A stretch of 23,698 bases of DNA from JAGOEX01 sp964630905 (lineage in GTDB: Bacteria > UBP6 > UBA1177): positions 1-23,698 of the forward strand of contig CAZVWR010000052.1 in assembly GCA_964630905.1 (NCBI GenBank). The letters run 5' to 3'. Below are positions 14,186-21,637 of this stretch, one piece after another (the first letter of the stretch is position 1; every line of letters begins with the position of its first letter). Both the position numbers and the translations under genes were made by a program. The notes below the pieces were generated by a model. It did no database searches. It had not been told where the DNA came from and worked only from the letters and a program-made list of their open reading frames with translations.

Positions 14186-16242
14186 TGGCAAACTTCATTT
14201 TTGAAATAGGTTTTGAGGAATTTCCGGCAGGTTTCATTGTTCCTGCAGCTGAACAGATGCGGGCTTTTCTTATTTCAGAGCTTGAAAAGGCACGGCTTGC
14301 AAATGCAAAATGTCAAATGTATTCAACATGTTCAAGGATTGCGGCAGTAATTACTGAACTTCCTGAAAAACAGCCGGACCGGAAAGAACTCGTTACAGGC
14401 GCTCCGAAAAAAGTTGCTTTAACTCCTGAAGGAACTCTTTCAAAAGCGGGAGAATCGTTCCTTGCAAAGAACGGAATAACTGAATATTTCTTTGAAAACA
14501 GCGATAAAGGTGAAGTGATCGCCGGCTGGAAAGAAGAAATTGGTAATGAAATTCAAGAAGTTATTATCCCTATCGTTAAAAACGGGATAAAAGCTTTAAG
14601 TTTCAAAAAAAGCATGCGGTGGGGAGAGCACAAATTCCCTTTCGCTAGACCGATACGGTGGATATTCCTTTCAATAAACGGCAAACCTGTTTCTGACCGG
14701 TTTGAAGATGTCGATTTTTCACTCACCTCTTTCGGGCACAGATTTCTTGCAAACGGACCGCTGACAGTTTCTGCAGGAGATTATGAGGAAGTGCTGAAAG
14801 GTCATTTCGTGATTGCAGACCGTGATAAAAGGAAAAAAATCATAAAAGAATCTGTCAACGCTGTTGCTGACAAACTTCAACTTATTGCAAATATTGAGGA
14901 AAATCTTCTTGATGAAGTGACGGATATGGTGGAATATCCCCATGTTATCGTAGGCACGATCCCTGAAAGATACAGCCATCTTCCGGCAGAGCTTATTACA
15001 AAAGTTCTCAAAAAAGATCAGAGATATTTTGTTCTCTGTGAACAGGGTGAAAAAACCGTTGTTAAAAAATTTGCCAGTGTTTTAAATAACATACCGACAG
15101 ACGATTCAGTTGTAGTGAAAGGAAATGAAAAAGTTGTTTCAGCCCGCCTTGCAGATGCGGCTTTCTATTTTACCGATGATCTTGAAAAAGATTTTCACGG
15201 ATTAAAGGAAAAACTCCGCGAAGTCCTTTTCCAGAAAGATCTCGGCACATATCACGATAAAATTGTAAGGATTGGAAAAATTGCTGAATTTGTTGCACAA
15301 AAATTTTTCAATGCCGACCAGAGTCAAATTGAAAAAATAAAAACTGCTTCCGAAATGATAAAAAACGATCTCGTCACCGGAGTTGTCTTTGAATTCCCCG
15401 ATCTTCAGGGCATCATGGGAAAATACTATGCTTATCATGCAGGGTTTGACCCTGAGATATCAAAAGCGATGCATGAACACTATCTGCCTGTAAATGCAGG
15501 AGACTCACTTCCTTCAACGCTGACTGGAACAATCCTTTCAATTGCTGACAAAGTCGACACCATCACCGGCGGATTTATGGCAGGAATGAAACCGACAGGA
15601 TCAAAAGACAAGTTCGCAATTAGGAGAAATGCCATTTCGCTTCTGACCCTTGCAGTTGAAAATGAAAAGGCATCCATAAATCTAAGAGAGCTTTTTGAAT
15701 TTTCGGGCAGACTCATCCTTGAACACAACGGGAAACTCAAACTTGATGTGAACGAAATAATGGAGTTCATGACAGCGAGATATAACGCAGTTCTAAGTTT
15801 TGAAACACCCGTGATCCAGTCATCTACTTCAACGGGAGCAGATGTTCCGTCTGTTGTTAAAAAACGGGCTGAAACAATAAACAGACTGCTTAAGGATAAT
15901 GAGATCACAGGACTTGCGCAGCTTTACAAAAGGGGTTGCAACATATTGAAAAAACAGGAAAATATTTCCGGAGAACCTGTTGAATCCCTTTTTGAACAGG
16001 ATGAAGAAAAGAATCTTTTTAAAGCGGCTGACACACTTTGTCAGGAAATCGTTAATATGTCTGACAACCTTGAAATAGCTTTGAAAATAATTACAATCAA
16101 GCCGGTGTTGGATTCCTTCTTTGACGCCGTTTTTGTAATGGCGGAAGACGAAAATATAAGGATGAACAGAATGAGACTTATAAACAAAGTAACTACATTA
16201 GTAAGTGAAAACATTGGAGATATCAGTTATCTTAACATTTAG
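14185..16242 (+). CDS. glyS: Glycyl-tRNA synthetase beta subunit
   Basis: A 685-aa beta subunit, full length for the family, which binds tRNA-Gly and completes the α2β2 enzyme with GlyQ. The N-terminus 'FIFEIGFEEFPAGFI' is typical, as is the 'MRWGEHKFPFARPIRWI' block (about 144-160). An HD-like central region follows, with 'FEFPDLQGIMGKYYAYHAG' (about 400-418) and 'LADAAFYFTDD'. The C-terminal part includes 'DPVGF'-equivalent 'GSKDKFAIRRNA' and an anticodon-binding-like helical end. Two ATGs are adjacent. 14185 has the better 6-nt spacing from GGAGG, while 14182 has 3 nt and the ATGA overlap; the difference is one residue. ppdK follows after 11 nt. Confidence 0.98.
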   Translation: MANFIFEIGFEEFPAGFIVPAAEQMRAFLISELEKARLANAKCQMYSTCSRIAAVITELPEKQPDRKELVTGAPKKVALTPEGTLSKAGESFLAKNGITEYFFENSDKGEVIAGWKEEIGNEIQEVIIPIVKNGIKALSFKKSMRWGEHKFPFARPIRWIFLSINGKPVSDRFEDVDFSLTSFGHRFLANGPLTVSAGDYEEVLKGHFVIADRDKRKKIIKESVNAVADKLQLIANIEENLLDEVTDMVEYPHVIVGTIPERYSHLPAELITKVLKKDQRYFVLCEQGEKTVVKKFASVLNNIPTDDSVVVKGNEKVVSARLADAAFYFTDDLEKDFHGLKEKLREVLFQKDLGTYHDKIVRIGKIAEFVAQKFFNADQSQIEKIKTASEMIKNDLVTGVVFEFPDLQGIMGKYYAYHAGFDPEISKAMHEHYLPVNAGDSLPSTLTGTILSIADKVDTITGGFMAGMKPTGSKDKFAIRRNAISLLTLAVENEKASINLRELFEFSGRLILEHNGKLKLDVNEIMEFMTARYNAVLSFETPVIQSSTSTGADVPSVVKKRAETINRLLKDNEITGLAQLYKRGCNILKKQENISGEPVESLFEQDEEKNLFKAADTLCQEIVNMSDNLEIALKIITIKPVLDSFFDAVFVMAEDENIRMNRMRLINKVTTLVSENIGDISYLNI

Positions 16243-16253
16243 AGGAGAAAAAG

Positions 16254-19058
16254 ATGGTTAAAAAATTCGTTTATTTTTTCGGACCTGAGGGTTCAGAAGG
16301 AAATGCAACAATGAAAAACATTCTCGGCGGAAAAGGTGCCAACCTTGCCGAAATGTGCAATCTCAAGATCCCGGTTCCCGCAGGATTTACAATTTCAACC
16401 GAAATGTGCACAGTTTATTATGAAAATAACCGTAACTATCCGCCTGAACTGAGAGAACAGGTCATGGAAAACCTGAAAAAAGTTGAAGATGTCATGGGCA
16501 AGAAGTTCGGTGACAAAAAGAACCCTCTCCTTCTTTCGGTCAGAAGCGGCGCGAGAGTTTCAATGCCCGGCATGATGGACACAGTTCTCAATCTGGGACT
16601 TAACGAAAACACACTCAAGGGTCTTATCAAAACCAAGGCTGATGAAAGATTTGCGTGGGATAGCTACCGCCGTTTCATTCAGATGTTCGGCAATGTCGTC
16701 ATGGAAGTTAAGGGTGAGAATTTTGAACATGCAATTGAAGGACTGAAGAAAAAATATAAACTTGTAAACGACCTTGATATGACTGCAGATCACCTCAAGG
16801 AACTCGTTGCTGAATATAAAAAGATCGTTAAAAAGATATCCGGAGAAGATTTCCCGACCGATCCGATGGAACAGCTCTGGGGAGCAGTTGAAGCAGTTTT
16901 TGGAAGCTGGATGAATCCGAGAGCCTGTTACTACCGCAAAATGGAAGGATATTCCGATAAATGGGGCACAGCGGTCAATATTCAGGCGATGGTTTTTGGA
17001 AATATGGGCGCTGATTGTGCAACAGGTGTTGCGTTTACAAGAAACCCCGCAACCGGTGAAAACCTGTTCTTTGGCGAATATCTTATCAACGCTCAGGGCG
17101 AAGATGTCGTTGCAGGTATCAGAACTCCTCAGCAGGTAACTCTTGCCGGAAGCCGCAACTGGGCTGAAAGCAACAGTGTAAAAGAAAAGGAAAGAAAATC
17201 GAAATACCCGTCACTTGAAGAATATATGCCTGAAGTTTATGAAGAGCTTTGTGACATTTACCACAGACTTGAGCATCATTACAAGAACATGCAGGACATA
17301 GAGTTCACGATCGAAAACAAAAAACTCTGGATGCTTCAGACAAGGAATGGAAAAAGAACAGCCGCTGCCGCTGTCAAGATCGCAGTTGACATGGTCAACG
17401 AAGAAATGATCACAAAAGACGAAGCACTTCTTAGAGTTGACCCTGCTCAGATCGACCAGCTCCTTCATCCGCAATTCGTTAAAGCTGAAAAAGCAAAAGG
17501 AAAGCTTATTGCGAAAGGTCTTCCGGCAAGCCCGGGTGCTGCGACAGGAATGGTAGTTTTCAACGCTGAAGACGCTGTTGAATGGAAAAAACAGAAAAAA
17601 GGGACAATTCTCGTAAGAATAGAAACAAGTCCTGAAGATATCGGCGGAATGGATGCCGCAAACGGAATTCTTACGGCTAGAGGCGGAATGACATCACATG
17701 CCGCTGTTGTTGCAAGAGGAATGGGAAAATGCTGTGTATCGGGTGCAGGAGCGATCGCAATTGATTACAAGGCACAGCAGTTCACAGTTAAGGACATTGT
17801 TGTAAAACAGGGCGACTGGATATCTATTGACGGAACGAGTGGCGAAGTATTTCTCGGCAAGATCGCAACAGAAGATCCCAAATTTGAAGGTGAATTTGAA
17901 GTTCTGATGAAATGGGCTGATGAAAGAAGAATACTTAAAGTCAGAACAAATGCCGACACTCCCAAAGATTCTAAAGTTGCAAGAGAATTCGGCGCTGAAG
18001 GTATCGGCCTTTGCAGAACTGAGCACATGTTCTTTGAAGGCGACCGTATCAAAGCGGTAAGAGAGATGATCCTTGCCGATGATGAAGAAGGGAGAAGAAA
18101 GGCACTTAAGAAACTCATCAAGCACCAGAGAGACGATTTCTACGGAATTTTCAAAGAGATGGAAGGGCTTCCTGTAACTATCCGTCTTCTTGATCCGCCC
18201 CTTCACGAGTTCCTTCCCCACGAGCCGAAACAGATCAAGGAAATGGCTAAAGAAATGAAAGTTACCGAAGCCAAAATAATGAGCAAAGTTGAAGAATTGC
18301 ATGAATTCAATCCGATGCTTGGACACCGCGGATGCCGTCTTGGAAATACATATCCTGAAATAAGTGAAATGCAGGCAAGAGCGATCATGGAAGCGGCTTG
18401 TGACCTTACAAAAGAAGGTGTCAAGGTGTTCCCTGAGATTATGGTTCCGCTTGTAGGTAAAGTTGAAGAATATAAGCTCCAGAAAGAGATAATCATCAAT
18501 ACTGTTGAGCAGGTTTTCAAAGAGAAGAAGATTACTGTTGAATATATGGTCGGAACAATGATAGAAGTTCCAAGAGGCGCTCTCACCGCTGATGAAATAG
18601 CGGAAGAAGCTGAATTCTTCTCATTCGGAACAAACGACCTTACCCAGATGACTTTCGGCTACAGCCGTGACGATTCAGGCAAGTTCCTTAAAGATTACAT
18701 CGACAAGAAGATCCTTACGATCGATCCTTTCCAGTCAATAGATCAGGAAGGTGTCGGACAGCTTGTTGAAATTGCATGCAAAAGAGGAAAGAAAACAAGA
18801 CCCAACATCAAACTTGGAGTATGCGGAGAACACGGCGGAGATCCCGCATCAATAGAATTCTTTCACAGATGCGGACTCAACTATGTAAGCTGTTCACCAT
18901 ACAGAGTGCCCATTGCAAGACTTGCAGCAGCAAGAGCGGCAATAAATAACGATGTCGTAAGAGAAATCAAAAAGACCATGGAAGAAGCTTACGGCACAAT
19001 CGAAAGCGGTATCAAAACCCTCTACAAAGAAATCGAGAAACGGCTCAAGAAAAACTGA
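16254..19058 (+). CDS. ppdK: Pyruvate, phosphate dikinase
   Basis: A 934-aa enzyme interconverting pyruvate + ATP + Pi and PEP + AMP + PPi. The N-terminal ATP-grasp domain begins with 'GGKGANLAEM' and contains 'LLSVRSGARVSMPGMMDTVLNLG'. The phosphohistidine domain has T480-S481-H482 in 'GGMTSHAAVVARGMG'; H482 carries the phosphate, and T480 is at the site regulated by phosphorylation in plant enzymes. The C-terminal TIM barrel has 'GIGLCRTEHMF', 'FGTNDLTQMTFGYSRDD' and catalytic C857 in 'GVCGEHGGDP'. It is slightly longer than the classic ~874-aa enzyme. A strong GAGGAG ribosome site precedes ATG 16254. It is the third gene of the glyQS operon; grouping with a tRNA synthetase may simply link translation and central metabolism to growth. 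A 16-bp hairpin follows the stop. Confidence 0.98.
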   Translation: MVKKFVYFFGPEGSEGNATMKNILGGKGANLAEMCNLKIPVPAGFTISTEMCTVYYENNRNYPPELREQVMENLKKVEDVMGKKFGDKKNPLLLSVRSGARVSMPGMMDTVLNLGLNENTLKGLIKTKADERFAWDSYRRFIQMFGNVVMEVKGENFEHAIEGLKKKYKLVNDLDMTADHLKELVAEYKKIVKKISGEDFPTDPMEQLWGAVEAVFGSWMNPRACYYRKMEGYSDKWGTAVNIQAMVFGNMGADCATGVAFTRNPATGENLFFGEYLINAQGEDVVAGIRTPQQVTLAGSRNWAESNSVKEKERKSKYPSLEEYMPEVYEELCDIYHRLEHHYKNMQDIEFTIENKKLWMLQTRNGKRTAAAAVKIAVDMVNEEMITKDEALLRVDPAQIDQLLHPQFVKAEKAKGKLIAKGLPASPGAATGMVVFNAEDAVEWKKQKKGTILVRIETSPEDIGGMDAANGILTARGGMTSHAAVVARGMGKCCVSGAGAIAIDYKAQQFTVKDIVVKQGDWISIDGTSGEVFLGKIATEDPKFEGEFEVLMKWADERRILKVRTNADTPKDSKVAREFGAEGIGLCRTEHMFFEGDRIKAVREMILADDEEGRRKALKKLIKHQRDDFYGIFKEMEGLPVTIRLLDPPLHEFLPHEPKQIKEMAKEMKVTEAKIMSKVEELHEFNPMLGHRGCRLGNTYPEISEMQARAIMEAACDLTKEGVKVFPEIMVPLVGKVEEYKLQKEIIINTVEQVFKEKKITVEYMVGTMIEVPRGALTADEIAEEAEFFSFGTNDLTQMTFGYSRDDSGKFLKDYIDKKILTIDPFQSIDQEGVGQLVEIACKRGKKTRPNIKLGVCGEHGGDPASIEFFHRCGLNYVSCSPYRVPIARLAAARAAINNDVVREIKKTMEEAYGTIESGIKTLYKEIEKRLKKN

Positions 19059-19076
19059 TAATCCTTTTAATATCAA

Positions 19077-19111
19077 ATCTCAACTATCCGGAAATTCCGG
19101 GTAGTTGGGAT
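19077..19111. terminator. Strong 16-bp hairpin after ppdK
   Basis: A continuous 16-bp stem (two G-U pairs at 19087/19101 and 19080/19108) with a 3-nt AAT loop and a CCGGA/TCCGG core. It begins 19 nt after the ppdK stop. No clear U-run follows on either strand, so it may act as a transcript stabiliser or a non-canonical terminator. Read on the minus strand, the two G-U pairs become A-C mismatches, so it is better suited to the plus-strand transcript. Confidence 0.6.
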
Positions 19112-19126
19112 AACTTCTTAAAATTA

Positions 19127-19171
19127 TTGACAACTGAACTTGTAAGGTTTTCTTATATGGTGGTATTTATG
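19127..19171 (+). promoter_or_regulatory. Orphan promoter/leader with no gene behind it
   Basis: A perfect TTGACA (19127-19132) is followed at 18 nt by TCTTAT and then by GGTGG and ATG (19169), resembling the leader of the YhcG-like gene. The ATG opens only a 27-codon frame, which runs antisense into the DUF2442 gene. It may be a leftover of a displaced gene or an antisense transcript start. Confidence 0.3.
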
Positions 19172-19424
19172 AGGATTGTTTTGTGTTTGTGGCTATTTCG
19201 TAAATTGTTTCTGGAGCGATGTCTATTCCTCCCGGCCACGCAAGAACATTGAAATCCGGGTCAATATAAAACTGCTTAAAGAATTCGATCTCTTTAAACT
19301 TCTCAAAAACCCCTTTTCTTGGAGGATAGTTTTCAAAATCGACAATACCGATTTTCTTATCTTTGAAAAACAGTTTTATCTTGTAACCGCCCAGATAAAC
19401 TGCCTTTTTTATATCGAAGTGCAT
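19167..19424 (-). CDS. DUF2442 domain protein
   Basis: An 85-aa protein with the DUF2442 pattern. An N-terminal 'KAVYLGGYKIKLFFKDKKIGIVDF' β region (about 7-30) is followed by 'FEKFKEIEFFKQFYIDPDFNVLAWPGGIDIAPETIYE' spread over about 40-76. Family members are small proteins often paired with DUF4160 in putative toxin-antitoxin-like modules; no DUF4160 partner is present here. ATG 19424 directly follows a TAA stop of a 21-codon frame, and AGGTG lies 6 nt upstream. It is the last gene of the nuclease cassette and faces the ppdK hairpin. It is a candidate antitoxin or accessory protein for the upstream nucleases; that is inference from position only. Confidence 0.85.
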   Translation of the reverse strand: MHFDIKKAVYLGGYKIKLFFKDKKIGIVDFENYPPRKGVFEKFKEIEFFKQFYIDPDFNVLAWPGGIDIAPETIYEIATNTKQSS

Positions 19425-19490
19425 TTAATTCACCTTTAAAATTATCTGTGAATCCGGCAGATTAGTTTTGATTTTGCTCATTTTTTTCAT
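19425..19490 (-). CDS. Possible 21-aa bridging ORF between nuclease-like gene and DUF2442
   Basis: ATG 19490 overlaps the TGA stop of the upstream gene (ATGA). The frame (MKKMSKIKTNLPDSQIILKV plus Asn) ends in TAA immediately before the DUF2442 ATG (TAAATG), so it bridges the two genes exactly. A second in-frame ATG occurs at codon 4. There is no ribosome site of its own beyond AAGAG. It could be a coupling leader, a tiny protein or chance. Confidence 0.3.
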   Translation of the reverse strand: MKKMSKIKTNLPDSQIILKVN

Positions 19491-20638
19491 CTCTTGATCA
19501 ATACAAAAAAATATCTTTCACCAAGTTGCGGATTATTTTGAATCACTGAACATAAAACTGTGTTAATATCATGTGATTCTTTTATTTTCTTTGCTCCAAC
19601 AAGTACAATTAAATTAAATATTTCTTCAGGTGTTCTTTGGTATTTCGGAAAATAGTAAAAATACGCTGTTGCTCTTGATGGACTTTCAATTGTGAACGAA
19701 GGTTCTGCTTCTGGATCTTTTCTGCACATTTCAAGTCGTTTAAATATTTCTTTTCCGTGCATTATTCTGGTCATTCTGCCAGTTTTAGCAAACTCATGTG
19801 CTATAGCTCCATGCCCTGTAATGATATTGGAATTACTATTTCTTTTTTTATATTCTTCTGCGGTTCCACCTGTTCTGTGCATTCTCTCAATCAATGTATC
19901 AACAATAAAGCTTAAACGATAATCTTCATTCAAATCACCGTATAGTTTCTTTTTATAAAAATCTTTAGCTTTTTTGAAAAACGATTTAAAGCTTTTTGGA
20001 CTGCCAGCTTCTTTAACAGCATACTCACAGCTCAACTTATTGAAATTATTTACGAAGTGTTCCGCAAACACTCTTTCATCATGAATTTTTATTTTTTTAC
20101 TTCCTCCCATTTCATTTCTTATATCATAGTAGTGAAAAAACTCTTCAGCTGTATCAAATAAGCGGCACACATTATAAAAGTCTTTCAGTGACATTATTTG
20201 AATTGAAACTTTATACTTTTCCTGAGCTTCTTTCACATATTCTGAAACATCGTATGGTTCACTTTCCTGATCAACTATAACAAGCCCGTAGAAATATTCA
20301 AAATTGAGCTCTGATATTTTTCTGTTGCCGATTCTTTCATTAAAAAGGTCTGTGATTTTACCTTTTTTTAAAGAGTTCAATGATCCTGTAACTTGATTAA
20401 CAAGCTTCTTGATTTTTTTCTCAGCCCATTTCTCAGGGTCTTTTTCCGAGATCTGTTTTTTTATTTGAACAGACATTATAACATCGTCAAAACAGACAAA
20501 AATATCAGTGCTTTCGTGCTGATACTCATTGTTTCTGCATGGACTTCTAAAAACAAAATCCTGAAAGAAAAGATTGTTCAGAATTTCTTCAGTAATATCC
20601 TCAGCTTCATATCCGTTTTTATTGGCTGTTTCTTCCAT
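19487..20638 (-). CDS. Uncharacterised protein with N-terminal PD-(D/E)XK-like nuclease motif
   Basis: A 383-aa protein, family not recognised. Residues about 10-150 look like a restriction-endonuclease fold. An initial helix (EAEDITEEILNNLFF) leads to E42/D45 in 'HESTDIFVCFDD', then 'VIMSVQIKKQ' with Q58-I-K60. This is a possible D...QxK variant of the metal site, in which Gln replaces the usual Glu. 'FYGLVIVDQE' and 'YKVSIQIMSLKDF' would be later core strands. The C-terminal part (about 190-383) is helical and basic (FKSFFKKAKDFYKKK), then contains 'ERMHRTGGTAEEYKKRNSNS', an HGAIAHEFAKTGRMTRIMHG segment and a β-rich end. Only 1 nt separates it from the upstream DUF3883 gene, and its ribosome site is weak, so it probably depends on translational coupling. 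It is AT-rich relative to ppdK, consistent with transfer. Confidence 0.65.
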   Translation of the reverse strand: MEETANKNGYEAEDITEEILNNLFFQDFVFRSPCRNNEYQHESTDIFVCFDDVIMSVQIKKQISEKDPEKWAEKKIKKLVNQVTGSLNSLKKGKITDLFNERIGNRKISELNFEYFYGLVIVDQESEPYDVSEYVKEAQEKYKVSIQIMSLKDFYNVCRLFDTAEEFFHYYDIRNEMGGSKKIKIHDERVFAEHFVNNFNKLSCEYAVKEAGSPKSFKSFFKKAKDFYKKKLYGDLNEDYRLSFIVDTLIERMHRTGGTAEEYKKRNSNSNIITGHGAIAHEFAKTGRMTRIMHGKEIFKRLEMCRKDPEAEPSFTIESPSRATAYFYYFPKYQRTPEEIFNLIVLVGAKKIKESHDINTVLCSVIQNNPQLGERYFFVLIKR

Positions 20639-20639
20639 T

Positions 20640-21608
20640 TTAAATTTCTTCTTTTACTCTCATAATTGCACCAGTCCGTGTTTCGACATCAAGTGTTTTT
20701 CTCTCCTCATCTTTCCATTTCTTACATTTTTCGGAGTAAGAAAAAACACTTAATTTGGGTTGGGAGAGTGCATTTGTTACCACACATATTTTATAATTAT
20801 TGCTTTTCTCATTCATTTTAGAATATTCGTTAGGCGTTAGCTGAATATTAATTTCTGACTGAGAAAGTCCCTTTACTTCAATGTTATAAATGACCTTTCC
20901 TTCTTTTATTGCATTTAAATCCCATCCCAAATTGTCTTTTTCAACAGATTTAATATCAAATCCTAATGAGCGAAAATGCTTTTCTGTTAGTTCAACAGCT
21001 TTTTCTTCAACCATTTTTTTTCTGTAAACATCTATTTTTTTACGACCACTTGGAGTGTTAGGATTTACAGCTTTACCCTGAGATTTAAGATAATTGATTA
21101 CTTTATTGAAAAACTCATCATCTTCATTTTCAGCATACCATAAATTTGAATGACCGAATCCGTCAATCTTAAATGTTCTTTTTTCCTCTGAAATTAAAAA
21201 ACAGTCTTTTACATCTGCTTCAACTCTGTAATTTATGTTCTCACCTTTATAATATCTGTCAACTCCCGTTATGTCTGGATTTTGCACTTCCGAAAAAACC
21301 CTTGCATTTTTATAGCAAGCAACTACAAATACCCCGCCATTTTCAGAAGTTGCAACCCAAACAACGGTAACATTATCTATATAGCTTGACCCTCGTTTTG
21401 CACCTATTCTTGCAATGTTTATTCTTTTATTTTCACCGCTCAAACTCACATAACCGTACATTTTCCCATCATTCGGTTCAAAATTAAAAATCTCACCACC
21501 CCATCCATTTTCTTCAATAAATTTTCCACCTCTTTCCGGTTTATCAGATTCAGTGATTCCGTTGTATTTTTTCATCCATGCCGTTCTTAAAAACAAAATC
21601 TTCTGCAT
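20640..21608 (-). CDS. DUF3883 PD-(D/E)XK nuclease with N-terminal reader-like domain
   Basis: A 322-aa two-domain protein. Residues about 1-110 (ILFLRTAWMKKYNG, RGGKFIEENGWGGEIFNF, YGYVSL, INIARIGAK, then VVWVATSENGGVFVVACYKNARVF) match a module I recall at the front of restriction-type HNH or DUF3883 proteins. It may be a modified-base or DNA reader of the PUA/EVE kind, but that is inference. Residues about 200-322 are a DUF3883 domain with D230 in 'NLGWDL' and E244-V-K246 in 'YNIEVKG', a normal D...ExK site. ATG 21608 follows GGAGAGCAAA. It opens the nuclease cassette 29 nt after the PEGA gene. By family knowledge DUF3883 occurs in defence proteins, so a type IV-like restriction role is plausible. 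Confidence 0.8.
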   Translation of the reverse strand: MQKILFLRTAWMKKYNGITESDKPERGGKFIEENGWGGEIFNFEPNDGKMYGYVSLSGENKRINIARIGAKRGSSYIDNVTVVWVATSENGGVFVVACYKNARVFSEVQNPDITGVDRYYKGENINYRVEADVKDCFLISEEKRTFKIDGFGHSNLWYAENEDDEFFNKVINYLKSQGKAVNPNTPSGRKKIDVYRKKMVEEKAVELTEKHFRSLGFDIKSVEKDNLGWDLNAIKEGKVIYNIEVKGLSQSEINIQLTPNEYSKMNEKSNNYKICVVTNALSQPKLSVFSYSEKCKKWKDEERKTLDVETRTGAIMRVKEEI

Positions 21609-21637
21609 TTTGCTCTCCTTCTTTTTCAGTTTTTATT

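Noticed and set aside
17694..18326. A 210-codon open frame opposite ppdK
   Set aside because: It is antisense to conserved ppdK sequence, with Phe/Ser-rich low-complexity translation and no start signals.
19176..19439. An 87-codon plus-strand frame opposite DUF2442
   Set aside because: It is fully antisense to the recognisable DUF2442 gene, starts without a ribosome site, and its translation is Phe/Leu-rich shadow sequence.
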